Source of the DNA: Pectinatus sottacetonis
Lineage (GTDB): Bacteria; Bacillota; Negativicutes; Selenomonadales; Selenomonadaceae
Assembly: GCF_015732155.1 (NCBI RefSeq)
Contig: NZ_WIQK01000001.1
Span: 2,490,001 to 2,554,000 of the forward strand
Reading direction: 5' to 3'
Length of the DNA: 64,000 nucleotides
The notes beneath the pieces are model-generated. The model searched no databases and was not told the DNA's origin. It was given only the letters and a program-made list of their open reading frames with translations. Made by a program: the position numbers and the translations under genes. Below are positions 52,476 to 62,209 of the stretch, piece after piece (within the stretch, counting starts at the first letter, position 1; every line of letters starts with the position of its first letter).

Positions 52476-54884
52476 TCACATTGTATTTAACGGATTTATA
52501 TCTATTTTAACTTCTTTATCAGTATCCAGGTTGAGCTTGCGTAGAAATAAACATACCTCGATCTGGTCAGTAGTTTTTATCAGCAGATTAAATCGGTATA
52601 TTCCACGAAAATTAGCTATTACTGACGGCGCTGGCCCGATTATTTGATAGTTATTACTATCGGTAAAGTTTTCTTTAAACAGATTTCGTATTTTATCGGC
52701 TTTTTTTAATGCCATTATTTCTTGCTCATTTTGAATAGTTAATTTTATAAGTTTTGCAAAAGGCGGATAAAATAATTCTCGGCGGAGTTTCAATTCGTGA
52801 TTATAAAACTCATCATAATTTTGTTTGATTCCTGCTAAAACTGCATAATGATCAGGATTATAACTTTGAACTATTACATGACCCTTGAATTTTCCCCGTC
52901 CTGCCCTGCCGGCTGTCTGAGTAATGAGGCCGAAGCACCTTTCTGGTGCACGAAAATCCGGCATATTAAGGCTGGCATCAGCACTTATTATACCGACTGC
53001 TGTAACATTAGGAATATCATGTCCTTTAGCTACCATTTGGGTACCGAGTAAAATATCGTAATTACCTGTTTTAAAAGCAGTAAGTATTTTTTGCTGCGCC
53101 ATTTTTTTGCCAGTGGTATCACGGTCAAGCCGAATCACGCGGGCATCAGGAAAAGTTTCTTTCAATTCTTGTTCTAGTTTTTCAGTACCAGAGCCAAAAT
53201 ACTTTATATAATGGCTTTGGCACGAAGGACAGACATCCGGTACGTTCATTCTTATATCACAATGGTGGCATTGTAGATAATTACCCCGATGATAGACCAG
53301 TGGCAGACCGCATTGGGGACATTTTATCACTAAGCCGCAGGAGCGGCACATCACAAAAGTTGAATATCCTCTCCGGTTTAGCATAATAATAATCTGTTGC
53401 TTTTGCGTTAATGTATTTTCAATGAGTGCGGCAAGTGGTCGGGATAAAATATGGTGGTTTCCCAGTTTTAATTCTTCCCTCATATCAATACATTTTATTT
53501 GAGGCAGCGGCCGGTTATCTATTCTATGCGGCATAGTCAAAAGGGTGTATTTCCCTTTTATAGCGTTAAAATAACTTTCTATAGATGGAGTAGCACTGCC
53601 TAAAATTAAAACAGCATTATAAAGCTGCGACATTTTTTCGGCAATATCACGAGTGTGGTATCGGGGTGATTCATCTTGTTTGTATGAAGCATCATGTTCT
53701 TCATCCATCACGATAAGTCCCAAATCAGCAAATGGAGCAAAAATAGCCGAACGGGCGCCGATTATGACTCGAGCATTGTTTGTCCGAATACGGGTGAAAG
53801 CATCATTGCGTTCACTGATTGTAAGCCGGCTGTGGATCACGACTACTTCATCGGCAAAATATTTTTTCAAAGAAAAGACCAGTTGTCCAGTCAGTACTAT
53901 TTCTGGTACGAGAATTAAGGCCTGTCTATTTTTTGATAGGACACTACGAGCCGTTTCAATATAAATCTGAGTTTTTCCGCTGCCAGTAACACCATGTAAT
54001 AAAAAAGTTTTAGCAGTACTTTGGCTGATGAATGGATTTATAGTATTCATAACAGCCTGTTGTTCTGTAGTTAGATTTATTTTTTTATCATCGCGCGCGA
54101 TAATATGGCAATAACTGTTGCGAAAAATCTGTTTTTTTATTAAAAGTATATAATTATCAGTTAGTAGTGCTTTTATAATGTTACGGGAAAAATTATTATT
54201 GTAAAGTTCATTGATATTATGCAGTTTGCCATCTGATAAGAACTCTAAAGCTTCCTTTTGCTTTCTTTTTCGGGAAATTTTTTTTAAAAGTTCTGGAGTG
54301 ACAATATTTTTATTTATCTGTATATAATTTTCATATATTTTTTTAGTTCTGTTTTTATAAGAATAGTCATAGATTACTGAACCATTTTCTAGTAAGGATT
54401 TCATAGAAATAGCTATATCTCTGTCGGAAAAAGAAGTTTGTATCTGTTTGAGATCACTGCCAGGATGAGAACTTATAAAATCATATATTAGCTTTTCCTG
54501 TCCGGACAGCAGTTTTTTGACAGGAACAGTCTTATATATACGGCGTAGTTTTATGCTATTTTTGCCAGGAATAAATAGGCGCAACGCTTCACCGAATGAA
54601 CAAAGATAAAAGTCAGCTATAAATTGAGCAGTTTGGAGGATCTTGTTTGTAAAATATGGTTCTGTGTCAATTACATCGGCAATTTCTTTCAAAGGCTGGT
54701 TCGATGGTTTTTGATCTATTGAATAAATATTAACAACAAATCCCTCTATCTTTCTCGGACCAAATGGGACAACAACCCGGCATCCTTTTTGGACAAATTT
54801 AAATTGGGTGGGAATTATATACGTAAAACTTTTTGCAATAGTTTTTACCGGGATATTTATAAAAATATCGGCTGCTTTTTTCAT
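52476..54884 (-). CDS. priA: Primosomal protein N' (replication restart helicase PriA)
   Basis: PriA recognises stalled forks and reloads the replicative helicase. The 802-residue protein has an N-terminal 3'-binding domain (INIPVKTIAKSFTYIIPTQF), a Walker A in LLHGVTGSGKTQIY (near 291), the DEEHD box (near 393), GSATPS (near 425) and helicase motifs V/VI (LLGTQMVAKGHD, TAGRAGRGKF). Between them is the eight-cysteine double zinc site: CRSCGLVIKCPQCGLP and CHHCDIRMNVPDVCPSC. The length is typical. It precedes def. Confidence 0.97.
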   Translation of the reverse strand: MKKAADIFINIPVKTIAKSFTYIIPTQFKFVQKGCRVVVPFGPRKIEGFVVNIYSIDQKPSNQPLKEIADVIDTEPYFTNKILQTAQFIADFYLCSFGEALRLFIPGKNSIKLRRIYKTVPVKKLLSGQEKLIYDFISSHPGSDLKQIQTSFSDRDIAISMKSLLENGSVIYDYSYKNRTKKIYENYIQINKNIVTPELLKKISRKRKQKEALEFLSDGKLHNINELYNNNFSRNIIKALLTDNYILLIKKQIFRNSYCHIIARDDKKINLTTEQQAVMNTINPFISQSTAKTFLLHGVTGSGKTQIYIETARSVLSKNRQALILVPEIVLTGQLVFSLKKYFADEVVVIHSRLTISERNDAFTRIRTNNARVIIGARSAIFAPFADLGLIVMDEEHDASYKQDESPRYHTRDIAEKMSQLYNAVLILGSATPSIESYFNAIKGKYTLLTMPHRIDNRPLPQIKCIDMREELKLGNHHILSRPLAALIENTLTQKQQIIIMLNRRGYSTFVMCRSCGLVIKCPQCGLPLVYHRGNYLQCHHCDIRMNVPDVCPSCQSHYIKYFGSGTEKLEQELKETFPDARVIRLDRDTTGKKMAQQKILTAFKTGNYDILLGTQMVAKGHDIPNVTAVGIISADASLNMPDFRAPERCFGLITQTAGRAGRGKFKGHVIVQSYNPDHYAVLAGIKQNYDEFYNHELKLRRELFYPPFAKLIKLTIQNEQEIMALKKADKIRNLFKENFTDSNNYQIIGPAPSVIANFRGIYRFNLLIKTTDQIEVCLFLRKLNLDTDKEVKIDINPLNTM

Positions 54885-54956
54885 ATTTTAAATCACCATT
54901 ATAATTATAACATAATCATATTCTTATTGCAGAAACAAGATTTATTAAGGATAATA

Positions 54957-54998
54957 AAAATACTCCTTAACAAAAAAATTATTGTCAAGGAGTATTTT
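54957..54998. terminator. Terminator downstream of metK
   Basis: AAAATACTCCTTAAC pairs with GTCAAGGAGTATTTT with one mismatch around an A/T loop. Flanking T runs on both strands let it stop metK transcripts 17 bases after the stop codon. Confidence 0.85.
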
Positions 54999-55014
54999 AT
55001 GGAAATTTATCTGA

Positions 55015-56205
55015 TTACAGGCCGGCGGCAGTTTTTAATATAGCTGCCTTGTCAGTATGTTCCCAGGGAAGATCTATATCGGTGCGGCCAAAATGACCGT
55101 AAGCGGCTGTTTGGGCATATATAGGACGACGCAGATCGAGCATCTTTATTATTCCGGCTGGACGCAGATCAAAATTATCATTTATAATTTGAGAAATTTT
55201 TTCTTCTGAAATTTTAGCTGTATTAAAGGTGTCAACCATAATAGATACCGGATAGGCCACGCCAATAGCATAAGCCAGCTGTATTTCACATTTATCTGCT
55301 AAGCCTGCAGCTACAACATTTTTAGCTACATAACGAGCAGCATAAGCAGCAGAACGGTCGACTTTTGTTGGATCTTTTCCCGAAAAAGCCCCGCCGCCGT
55401 GACGGGCCATGCCACCGTATGTATCAACAATTATTTTACGTCCGGTAAGTCCACAGTCACCCTGCGGTCCGCCAATGACAAATTTACCAGTAGGATTTAT
55501 AAAATATTTAGTAGTTTCATCTATCATATCAATAGGTACAATAGGATTAATTACCTTTGCCTTTATGTCTTTTTCTATGGTTTCCAGAGAAACCTCAGGA
55601 CCATGCTGTGTTGAAACTACAATGGCTTCTATATGCACGGGACGACCGTTTTCATAAGCAACAGTTACCTGGGTTTTACCGTCAGGACGCAAATATTTTA
55701 ATTCCCCGGTTTTACGAACTTCTGCCAGACGGCGTGATAAACGATGAGCCATAGCTATAGGAAATGGCATATATTCTGGTGTTTCATTAGTTGCATAACC
55801 AAACATCATGCCCTGATCACCAGCACCGATAGCATCTTCAGCCTCCATTTTTCCTTCTTTTGCTTCAAGGGCTTCATTTACGCCCATCGCGATATCGGGA
55901 GATTGTTCATCAATAGAAACTGATATACCACAGGTTGATGCATCAAAGCCATATTTAGCTCGTGTATAACCAATTTCTTTTATTTTGCTGCGAACTATTT
56001 TAGGAATATCTACATAACATTTAGTGGATATTTCTCCAGCTACATGAACTTGGCCTGTGGTAATAAGAGTTTCACAGGCAACGCGTCCCTGGGGATCCTG
56101 TTCTAAAATTGCATCTAAAATACTATCAGAAATCTGATCAGCAATTTTATCAGGATGACCTTCTGTAACTGATTCTGATGTGAATAGTATACGTTTTTGA
56201 GCCAT
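55015..56205 (-). CDS. metK: S-adenosylmethionine synthase
   Basis: MetK makes S-adenosylmethionine from methionine and ATP. The 396-residue protein has [16 protein letters not shown] (near 11-26), the [12 protein letters not shown] hexapeptide region (near 117-128), the loop [20 protein letters not shown] (near 255-274) and [13 protein letters not shown]. The length is normal. It is preceded by a SAM-I riboswitch with a terminator, so it is turned off when its product is abundant. Confidence 0.98.
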   Translation of the reverse strand: MAQKRILFTSESVTEGHPDKIADQISDSILDAILEQDPQGRVACETLITTGQVHVAGEISTKCYVDIPKIVRSKIKEIGYTRAKYGFDASTCGISVSIDEQSPDIAMGVNEALEAKEGKMEAEDAIGAGDQGMMFGYATNETPEYMPFPIAMAHRLSRRLAEVRKTGELKYLRPDGKTQVTVAYENGRPVHIEAIVVSTQHGPEVSLETIEKDIKAKVINPIVPIDMIDETTKYFINPTGKFVIGGPQGDCGLTGRKIIVDTYGGMARHGGGAFSGKDPTKVDRSAAYAARYVAKNVVAAGLADKCEIQLAYAIGVAYPVSIMVDTFNTAKISEEKISQIINDNFDLRPAGIIKMLDLRRPIYAQTAAYGHFGRTDIDLPWEHTDKAAILKTAAGL

Positions 56206-56229
56206 TTTCTTCCTCCAAAATAAAAAATT

Positions 56230-56395
56230 TGATACAATAAAAAAATAAAAGCTCTCAATGAAAGAGAGCTTTTAAATGCCTACTCTCATCTCATAGGTAA
56301 AACCTAAAGGAATTAGCACCGTTTGATAAAATCAATGGTTGCCGCAGTTTCATGGGGCCTGTCCCTCCACTGCTCTTGATGAGTTTCTATTCTTT
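56230..56395 (-). promoter_or_regulatory. SAM-I (S-box) riboswitch upstream of metK
   Basis: On the minus strand the aptamer (about 56,284-56,387) reads CTCATCAAGAGCAGTGGAGG, GACAGGCCC, ATGAAACTGCGGCAACC, GGTGCTAATTCC, and closes with GATGAGAG. These are the conserved S-box blocks with P1 formed by CTCATC and GATGAG. A terminator hairpin (AAAAGCTCTC with GAGAGCTTTT, near 56,247-56,273) with a TTTTTT tail follows. SAM binding would favour termination before metK. Confidence 0.97.
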
Positions 56396-56431
56396 TTTCT
56401 TGCTATATAATACTCTCTTTGATAATAAATG

Positions 56432-57634
56432 TCAACTGTTTTCCATTACTTGGATTTTATCAAGGATAATACCAGCAAGTGTTGTTTTTTTCATTAATGG
56501 TATGTCTTCTACGGATTTATTTTTGGTAATTATCTTTACTATATTTGTATCAGAGTTGAATCCGGCATTACTTTTACTTACATCATTGGCAATGATCATA
56601 TCAAGGTTTTTACGTTTTAATTTTTCTTGAGCGTATTCTATAAGATTCTGTGTTTCGGCAGCAAACCCTACAAGAATTTGTCCAGGATTTTTCTTGTTTC
56701 CTAAATTTAATAAAATATCAGGATTTTTTACAAGATTGATAGTAAAATTATTAGCAGCTTTTTTTATTTTTTGTTCAGCAACCTTTGATACACAATAATC
56801 AGCGACAGCAGCAGCCATAATAATAATATCACTGTCAGTAAATTTTTCTTCAACATATTGCTGCATTTGTTTTGCTGTTTCTATTTTTATAAGTTCAATA
56901 GAAGAAGAAACAGTTAGTGATGTTTGTCCAGAAATCAGAGTAACTTTTGCTCCCCGCCTAGCAGCTTCTTCGGCCAGTGCATAGCCCATTTTTCCACTAG
57001 AACGATTACCTATATATCTGACTGGATCTATTGGTTCACGTGTTCCTCCAGCAGTAATCAGAATATTTTTACCAATTAAATCTTTTTTCTGTCCTAAAAA
57101 TTTTTCAATTATTTCTATTATATCAGCTGGGTCGGGAAAACGCCCTATGCCGGCGTTGCCACATGCTAAATGGCCAGTGGTTGCCGGGATAATATTATAA
57201 TGGGCAATATCCTGTAGTAGTTTCAGATTATGCTGGAAAATAGGATTATTATACATATTCGTGTTCATTGCCGGAGCTAAAAAAATGGGAGCAGTAGATG
57301 CCATGAGTGTAGTAGAAAGCATATCATCAGCAATTCCTGAAGCAATTTTGCCAACAATGTTTGCTGTAGCTGGAGCAATTAATATAAGATCTGCCTTTTT
57401 AGCTAAAGCAATATGTTCAACATTCCATGTATGCACTTTTTCCCACATGGAAAAACTGACCGGATTTCCCGTTATTTCCTGAAATGTCAAGGGCGTAACA
57501 AATTTAGTTGCTGCATCAGTCATAATAACATCGACATGTGCGCCTTTTTTTCTCAGACTGCTTGCCACTTCAACTGCTTTATAAGCTGCAATACCACCGC
57601 AGACTCCTAATAATATATTTTTCCCTTTTAACAT
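56432..57634 (-). CDS. coaBC: Bifunctional phosphopantothenoylcysteine decarboxylase/phosphopantothenate-cysteine ligase
   Basis: CoaBC carries out two steps of coenzyme A synthesis. The 400-residue protein has the N-terminal flavoprotein domain: LLGVCGGIAAYKAVE (near 8-22), PAMNTNMYNNP (near 122-132), and the catalytic cysteine in LACGNAGIGRFPDP (near 156-169). The C-terminal ligase domain has ITAGGTREPIDPVRYIGNRS (near 194-213) and the IANDVS motif. The start overlaps the rpoZ stop by one base, so the genes are coupled. Confidence 0.96.
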   Translation of the reverse strand: MLKGKNILLGVCGGIAAYKAVEVASSLRKKGAHVDVIMTDAATKFVTPLTFQEITGNPVSFSMWEKVHTWNVEHIALAKKADLILIAPATANIVGKIASGIADDMLSTTLMASTAPIFLAPAMNTNMYNNPIFQHNLKLLQDIAHYNIIPATTGHLACGNAGIGRFPDPADIIEIIEKFLGQKKDLIGKNILITAGGTREPIDPVRYIGNRSSGKMGYALAEEAARRGAKVTLISGQTSLTVSSSIELIKIETAKQMQQYVEEKFTDSDIIIMAAAVADYCVSKVAEQKIKKAANNFTINLVKNPDILLNLGNKKNPGQILVGFAAETQNLIEYAQEKLKRKNLDMIIANDVSKSNAGFNSDTNIVKIITKNKSVEDIPLMKKTTLAGIILDKIQVMENS

Positions 57635-57852
57635 TATTTTATCCCATTTTTTACGCGTTGATATGTTATTTTGTTTTCAGCTACTTCTTCTAAAGCATTT
57701 GTGACATTTTTAGTTGATGTTTTTTCCGCTTTTACTTTTGCCCCATCCAAAAGTTGACGAGCACGTTTAGATGCTAGAACAACAAGAGTATATTTACTAT
57801 CAACTTTTGGCATCAATTCATCCATTGACGGATTTACTATATCCATATTCAT
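57634..57852 (-). CDS. rpoZ: RNA polymerase omega subunit
   Basis: This 72-residue subunit helps RNA polymerase assembly. It carries [20 protein letters not shown] and the conserved [19 protein letters not shown] block (near 22-40). Overlaps: 4 nt with gmk at its start and 1 nt with coaBC at its end. This gmk-rpoZ-coaBC order is standard in Firmicutes. Confidence 0.94.
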   Translation of the reverse strand: MNMDIVNPSMDELMPKVDSKYTLVVLASKRARQLLDGAKVKAEKTSTKNVTNALEEVAENKITYQRVKNGIK

Positions 57853-58463
57853 ATCTCCTCATTTTTTACTCTGTCAAGAATTTTTAAATTGTTATTTGTT
57901 TTACAATGTTCAGCAGTTATTATAGCATTTATTTGTTCTACCGCATGATTAATATTTCTATTTATAACAATATAATCATAACGTTTTCCCAACTCTATTT
58001 CACCAACAGCTGCCCCAAAGCGTCTTTCGATAACTGCTTTTGTTTCTGTACCTCGTCCGCAAATTCTTCGTTTCAATTCCTTTAAGGAAGGAGGCAGAAG
58101 AAATATAAACACGCCATGTGATATTTTTCGCATGACAGACAATGCACCTTGAGTATCTATTTCCAGCAAGACATCTATGCCTTTTATGCGCAGGTCATTT
58201 ATTTTATCAAGTGGCGTGCCATAATAGTTTCCATAAACATTAGCCCATTCTAAAAGCTTGTTTTCTTTGATCATTTTCTCAAAATCACTTTTGCTTGTAA
58301 ACCAATATTCACGGCCATTTTTTTCATTGGGTCTGGGGTTTCGCGTAGTAGCTGAAATTGAATAAAAAACATTTTTATTTTTCATTAATAATTTTTTGCA
58401 GACAGTACCTTTACCCGTACCGGAAGGACCTGAAATAATGATTAAATTTCCTTTTTTGGACAT
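57849..58463 (-). CDS. gmk: Guanylate kinase
   Basis: Gmk phosphorylates GMP to GDP. The 204-residue protein has the P-loop [16 protein letters not shown] (near 9-24), the GMP-site [17 protein letters not shown] (near 37-53), and the lid/[10 protein letters not shown] segment (near 97-106) with FLLPPSL. The length is normal. It lies one base from remA and overlaps rpoZ. Confidence 0.96.
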   Translation of the reverse strand: MSKKGNLIIISGPSGTGKGTVCKKLLMKNKNVFYSISATTRNPRPNEKNGREYWFTSKSDFEKMIKENKLLEWANVYGNYYGTPLDKINDLRIKGIDVLLEIDTQGALSVMRKISHGVFIFLLPPSLKELKRRICGRGTETKAVIERRFGAAVGEIELGKRYDYIVINRNINHAVEQINAIITAEHCKTNNNLKILDRVKNEEI

Positions 58464-58464
58464 A

Positions 58465-58737
58465 TTATTTATCTTTATCCTTTACTATTTCAACATTATC
58501 ATCAATTATACGATTAGCTACTGTTTCAGGTTGAATAGCAGATAAAATTACATGATCACTATCAACAATTATTACGGCGCGTGTACGTCTTCCATAGGTA
58601 GCATCAATCAGCATCCCTTTTTCACGTGCCTCTTGAATAATCCGTTTGATAGGTGCAGATTCCGGACTGACAATAGCAATTACTCTGTTTGCAGAAACGA
58701 TATTGCCAAAGCCAATATTAATTAATTTAATACTCAT
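58465..58737 (-). CDS. remA: Extracellular matrix/biofilm regulator RemA (DUF370)
   Basis: This 90-residue protein has the RemA pattern [20 protein letters not shown] (near 6-25), [15 protein letters not shown] (near 27-41) and [20 protein letters not shown] (near 45-64), which forms the DNA-binding ring in Bacillus RemA. In this lineage the targets are unknown. It is between yicC and gmk, a conserved arrangement. Confidence 0.92.
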   Translation of the reverse strand: MSIKLINIGFGNIVSANRVIAIVSPESAPIKRIIQEAREKGMLIDATYGRRTRAVIIVDSDHVILSAIQPETVANRIIDDNVEIVKDKDK

Positions 58738-58852
58738 AAAAGCCAGCCTTTCCTATGATTTAATTTTCCTGCAGGTGAATTCACTAAAATATCCGTAGTG
58801 TTCACTTCTATAGCGGTCTTTTACGAATTTGCAGGTGTTTTATAATCATATA

Positions 58853-59803
58853 TTATTCAATATTTTGTATTTGTTCACGGATTTTTTCAATTTCACCTTT
58901 TACATCGACAACAAGCTGTCCGGCCTTAGCAGAATTTGCTTTTGAGGCAATAGTATTAATTTCCCGATTCATTTCCTGGACAATAAAATCTAATTTTCGG
59001 CCAATATTGCCGCCATTTTGAATAGTCTCTTTAAACTGGGTTAGATGGCTTTTTAATCGGGTAGTTTCTTCTGTGTAATTTGTTTTTTCAGCATAAATAG
59101 CTGTTTCTTGAATAATGCGTGTCTGATCTATGGAGTTAGCAGTAAGATATTCACCTAGTGCAGCTACCAAATTCTGCCTGTATTTTTCAACTATTGCTGG
59201 TGCTAATTCACATAGCTGATCAGTTTTTTTGTAAATTATTTCAACGCGGTATAGTATATCTTTACAAAGGTTTTTGCCTTCATTTAATTTCATTTTAATA
59301 AATAGTTCTAGCGCAGTATCAAATGTTTTTGTAAAGTCACTTTGAAGATCTTTTATGTTAGGAAATTTATCTTCTTTTACTAATATACCAGGATAAGCCG
59401 AAAACTTTATCAGTTCGGAAAAAGACAGGCTGTCAGGAATGATATTTTTGTCCGGTTTATTTATTGCAGTGGATAATTCCTTTAATGCATTATAATAAGC
59501 AAGTGCAAGATCTTTATCAATCAATAAAGAATTACTGTCACCGGTATTATCAGTAAAATTGATATAAATATCAATTTTACCACGTAAAGAATATTTATTT
59601 AAATGATCATTGATTATAGTTTCTAGAGAACGAAGCCCCAGTGGTAAATGAGAAGAAACATCCTTATAGCGGTTGTTGACTGATTTTATCTCAATACTTA
59701 TTTTATAATTTTCTTTTTCGCAGACAGCTGTTCCAAAGCCCGTCATACTGCGTATATCCAAGTTTTCTGTTTTTAAATTATTCACTATAATATATACCTT
59801 CAA
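58853..59803 (-). CDS. yicC: YicC family endoribonuclease-like protein
   Basis: The protein has up to 316 residues. Core signatures: SMTGFGTA near the start, VNNRYKDVSSHLP, YRQNLVAALGEYL (near 210-222), and the C-terminal DUF1732 block RKLDFIVQEMNREINTIASK (near 270-289). YicC of E. coli cleaves RNA and affects small-RNA decay. The true start is uncertain: the ATG at 59,803 overlaps the end of dapF, while a GTG at 59,785 has better spacing from AAGG. Shorter forms begin near RSMTGFG. Confidence 0.9.
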   Translation of the reverse strand: MKVYIIVNNLKTENLDIRSMTGFGTAVCEKENYKISIEIKSVNNRYKDVSSHLPLGLRSLETIINDHLNKYSLRGKIDIYINFTDNTGDSNSLLIDKDLALAYYNALKELSTAINKPDKNIIPDSLSFSELIKFSAYPGILVKEDKFPNIKDLQSDFTKTFDTALELFIKMKLNEGKNLCKDILYRVEIIYKKTDQLCELAPAIVEKYRQNLVAALGEYLTANSIDQTRIIQETAIYAEKTNYTEETTRLKSHLTQFKETIQNGGNIGRKLDFIVQEMNREINTIASKANSAKAGQLVVDVKGEIEKIREQIQNIE

Positions 59804-60656
59804 ATACTTTTTTTGCTGGACCTGTCATATAAATGCTGCCATCAGTTTCATTCCATTCGATAGATAAAGTTCCCCCGTCTAAATTAACCGCTGCTGTTTT
59901 TTCGCAGAGATTATTTAATACAGCGGCAGTCAAAGTTGCACAGGCACCTGTACCGCATGCAAGGGTGATACCTGCACCACGTTCCCATACACGCATACGG
60001 AGTGTTGAACGATTTATGACTTCGACAAATTCAACATTAGTCTTATTAGGGAAAATTTTATATTTTTCTATAACAGGACCCCATTTTTTTATATCTACAT
60101 CAGCGATATTATCAACGAAAACAACACAATGAGGATTTCCCATAGATACACATGTGATTTTAAATTGTTTATTATCAACAGTTATTGATTCAGAAATAAT
60201 ATGGTTATCGGAAAAACCTGACACAGGAATTTCATTGGCCTTTAAAATAGGTTTACCCATGTTTACTTTTACTAAGTTTTCTTTTGAATCACAGGAAATT
60301 AACTGGGGTTTTATAATCCCGGCTTTAGTTTCCACTGTTATTGATGATTTATCTGTCAACCCACATTCATATACATGACGGGCAAAACAGCGTATTCCAT
60401 TACCACACATTTCAGCTTCAGAGCTATCAGAGTTAAATATCTGCATACGAAAATCACATTTTTGCGATGGCAGAATAAAAATCACACCATCAGCACCAAC
60501 ACCAAAACTCCGGTTACAGATTGCTGAAACTTGTTGCTGAATAGATATTATATCTTTTGTCAATCCATTAACAAGAACAAAATCATTACCGCATCCCTGC
60601 CATTTAGTAAAGTTAAATTGCATATTAGACCCTCCTGACCTTATAGTCATACACAA
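59778..60656 (-). CDS. dapF: Diaminopimelate epimerase
   Basis: DapF converts LL- to meso-diaminopimelate for lysine and peptidoglycan. It carries the two catalytic cysteines: EMCGNGIRCFAR (near 83-94) and LACGTGACAT (near 231-240). QFNFTKWQGCGNDFVLVN opens the domain proper. The annotated 292-residue frame begins MCMTIRSGGSN, but the ATG about 12 residues in (MQFNFTKW), preceded by GGAGGG, is the better start. It follows the hisD-like gene. Confidence 0.95.
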   Translation of the reverse strand: MCMTIRSGGSNMQFNFTKWQGCGNDFVLVNGLTKDIISIQQQVSAICNRSFGVGADGVIFILPSQKCDFRMQIFNSDSSEAEMCGNGIRCFARHVYECGLTDKSSITVETKAGIIKPQLISCDSKENLVKVNMGKPILKANEIPVSGFSDNHIISESITVDNKQFKITCVSMGNPHCVVFVDNIADVDIKKWGPVIEKYKIFPNKTNVEFVEVINRSTLRMRVWERGAGITLACGTGACATLTAAVLNNLCEKTAAVNLDGGTLSIEWNETDGSIYMTGPAKKVFEGIYYSE

Positions 60657-60742
60657 TAATTGTAATATCTATTTTAATTTAATGCAACATATATGTTTTT
60701 AACAAGTTATTTTATTATTACATATTGTGAAATACAAAAAAC

Positions 60743-62011
60743 TTATTTATCATTAAGTCTTACTGACACAGATTTTTTATGTGCCATAAGACCTTCTACT
60801 TCTGCTAAATGCATACAGGCATTAGAAAGATTTCTACAGCCTGTTTTAGTTATATGCTGATAAAATAATGTTCTTATAAATGTACCTACATATACACCAT
60901 TAGAATATCTGGCAGTACGCATCGTGGGCAATGTATGATTTGTCCCGGAGCAATAATCACCAAAAGCTACAGGTGTATATTCTCCGATAAACAGTGATCC
61001 ATAGTTAACTAATTTTTTACTTAGCTCAATACTATCTGCTGTCTGTACTTCCAAATGTTCAGGAGCCATTTCATTGGCAATGTTCACCATTTCGTTTTTA
61101 TCATCAGCAAGAATTATTATGCCATTGTCCTGCCATGATTTATAAGCAGTTTTTCCTGTAGACAAGTCTTTTACAAAACTTTCTAGTTTTTCTTGTACTT
61201 TCTGAGCATAATTTGAATCCGTGGTTATTAATGTAGCTCTGGCACTGGGATCATGTTCACTTTGGGCCAGTAAATCTATTGCTGTGTATTCAGGGTTAGT
61301 GGTTCCATCGGCAATAATAAGCACCTCACTTGGACCAGCAAGACTATCTATACCTACTTCTCCCAATACTTGTCGTTTGGCTTCGGTTACAAATTTATTG
61401 CCAGGTCCTACGATCATATCTACCGGGCGTATAGTTTTTGTGCCATAAGTCAATGCGGCAACAGCCTGCGCTCCGCCAACACAATAAATTTCATCCACAC
61501 CGCCTATGTCCATGGACACTAATACAGCAGGATGAATTGTTCCGTATTTTCCTGTTGCTGGACTTACAGCAACTATTCTTTTTACTCCGGCAATTTTAGC
61601 AGGAATTGATAACATTAGTGCTGTACTAGGAAGGGGATATCTGCCTCCAGGGACGTAGGCTCCACATGATTTTACTGGAATGAGTTTGTGCCCTAAAGTA
61701 ACACCAGCAATTTTGCTGGGAGTTTTTAGTTCTTGCAGACAGTCCATTTGTTTTTGCGCATAAAATGAAATTTGCTCGGCAGCAAATTTTAATTGTTTTA
61801 TGGTTTCAGGTGTTACTTGGTCATAGGCTCTTTTTATCTGTTCTTTTGTAATTTTTAAAGACGGAAGGTCTATTTTATCAAATTTTTTACTTAATTCTTT
61901 TAAAACAGAATCACCATTTTGTCGTACGTTTTTTATTATGCTGGCAACACTGGTGGTTAACTCTGCACTGCGTCCATATGTTTTTTGTTCAGCTTGTTTT
62001 ATAATTTTCAA
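60743..62011 (-). CDS. hisD: Histidinol dehydrogenase family enzyme (stand-alone)
   Basis: The 422-residue NAD- and zinc-dependent dehydrogenase fold is clear: YVPGGRYPLPSTALM (near 119-133), the GPGNKFVTEAKRQV stretch (near 202), GPSEVLIIAD (near 226), the catalytic pair MAPEHLE (near 323) and the metal-site GTNHTLPT (near 362). The C-terminal HKKSV supplies the last histidine ligand. No other his gene is near. The RTARYSNGVYVG stretch after the NHTLPT motif resembles paralogues acting on other alcohols (such as the sulfopropanediol dehydrogenase branch), so a histidine-pathway role is not certain. Confidence 0.85.
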   Translation of the reverse strand: MKIIKQAEQKTYGRSAELTTSVASIIKNVRQNGDSVLKELSKKFDKIDLPSLKITKEQIKRAYDQVTPETIKQLKFAAEQISFYAQKQMDCLQELKTPSKIAGVTLGHKLIPVKSCGAYVPGGRYPLPSTALMLSIPAKIAGVKRIVAVSPATGKYGTIHPAVLVSMDIGGVDEIYCVGGAQAVAALTYGTKTIRPVDMIVGPGNKFVTEAKRQVLGEVGIDSLAGPSEVLIIADGTTNPEYTAIDLLAQSEHDPSARATLITTDSNYAQKVQEKLESFVKDLSTGKTAYKSWQDNGIIILADDKNEMVNIANEMAPEHLEVQTADSIELSKKLVNYGSLFIGEYTPVAFGDYCSGTNHTLPTMRTARYSNGVYVGTFIRTLFYQHITKTGCRNLSNACMHLAEVEGLMAHKKSVSVRLNDK

Positions 62012-62110
62012 TTTTTCTCATCCTTTTTTATTTTAATTAGGTAAATTAAGAAATTATTATTGCTATTTTATCGTTTATTGTAGATTAATGCAAGACTACA
62101 TCAGCATTAT

Positions 62111-62139
62111 TTGACCATATTTTACTAAAATGCTATACT
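62111..62139 (+). promoter_or_regulatory. Promoter of rqcH
   Basis: TTGACC (62,111-62,116) and TATACT (62,134-62,139) are 17 bp apart, about 70 bp before the start codon. Confidence 0.7.
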
Positions 62140-62209
62140 CAATCTACTATTATTCATCTATAGTTTACTGATATTATTTTATATTTTTTAAGAAATGAGG
62201 CATAATTTT

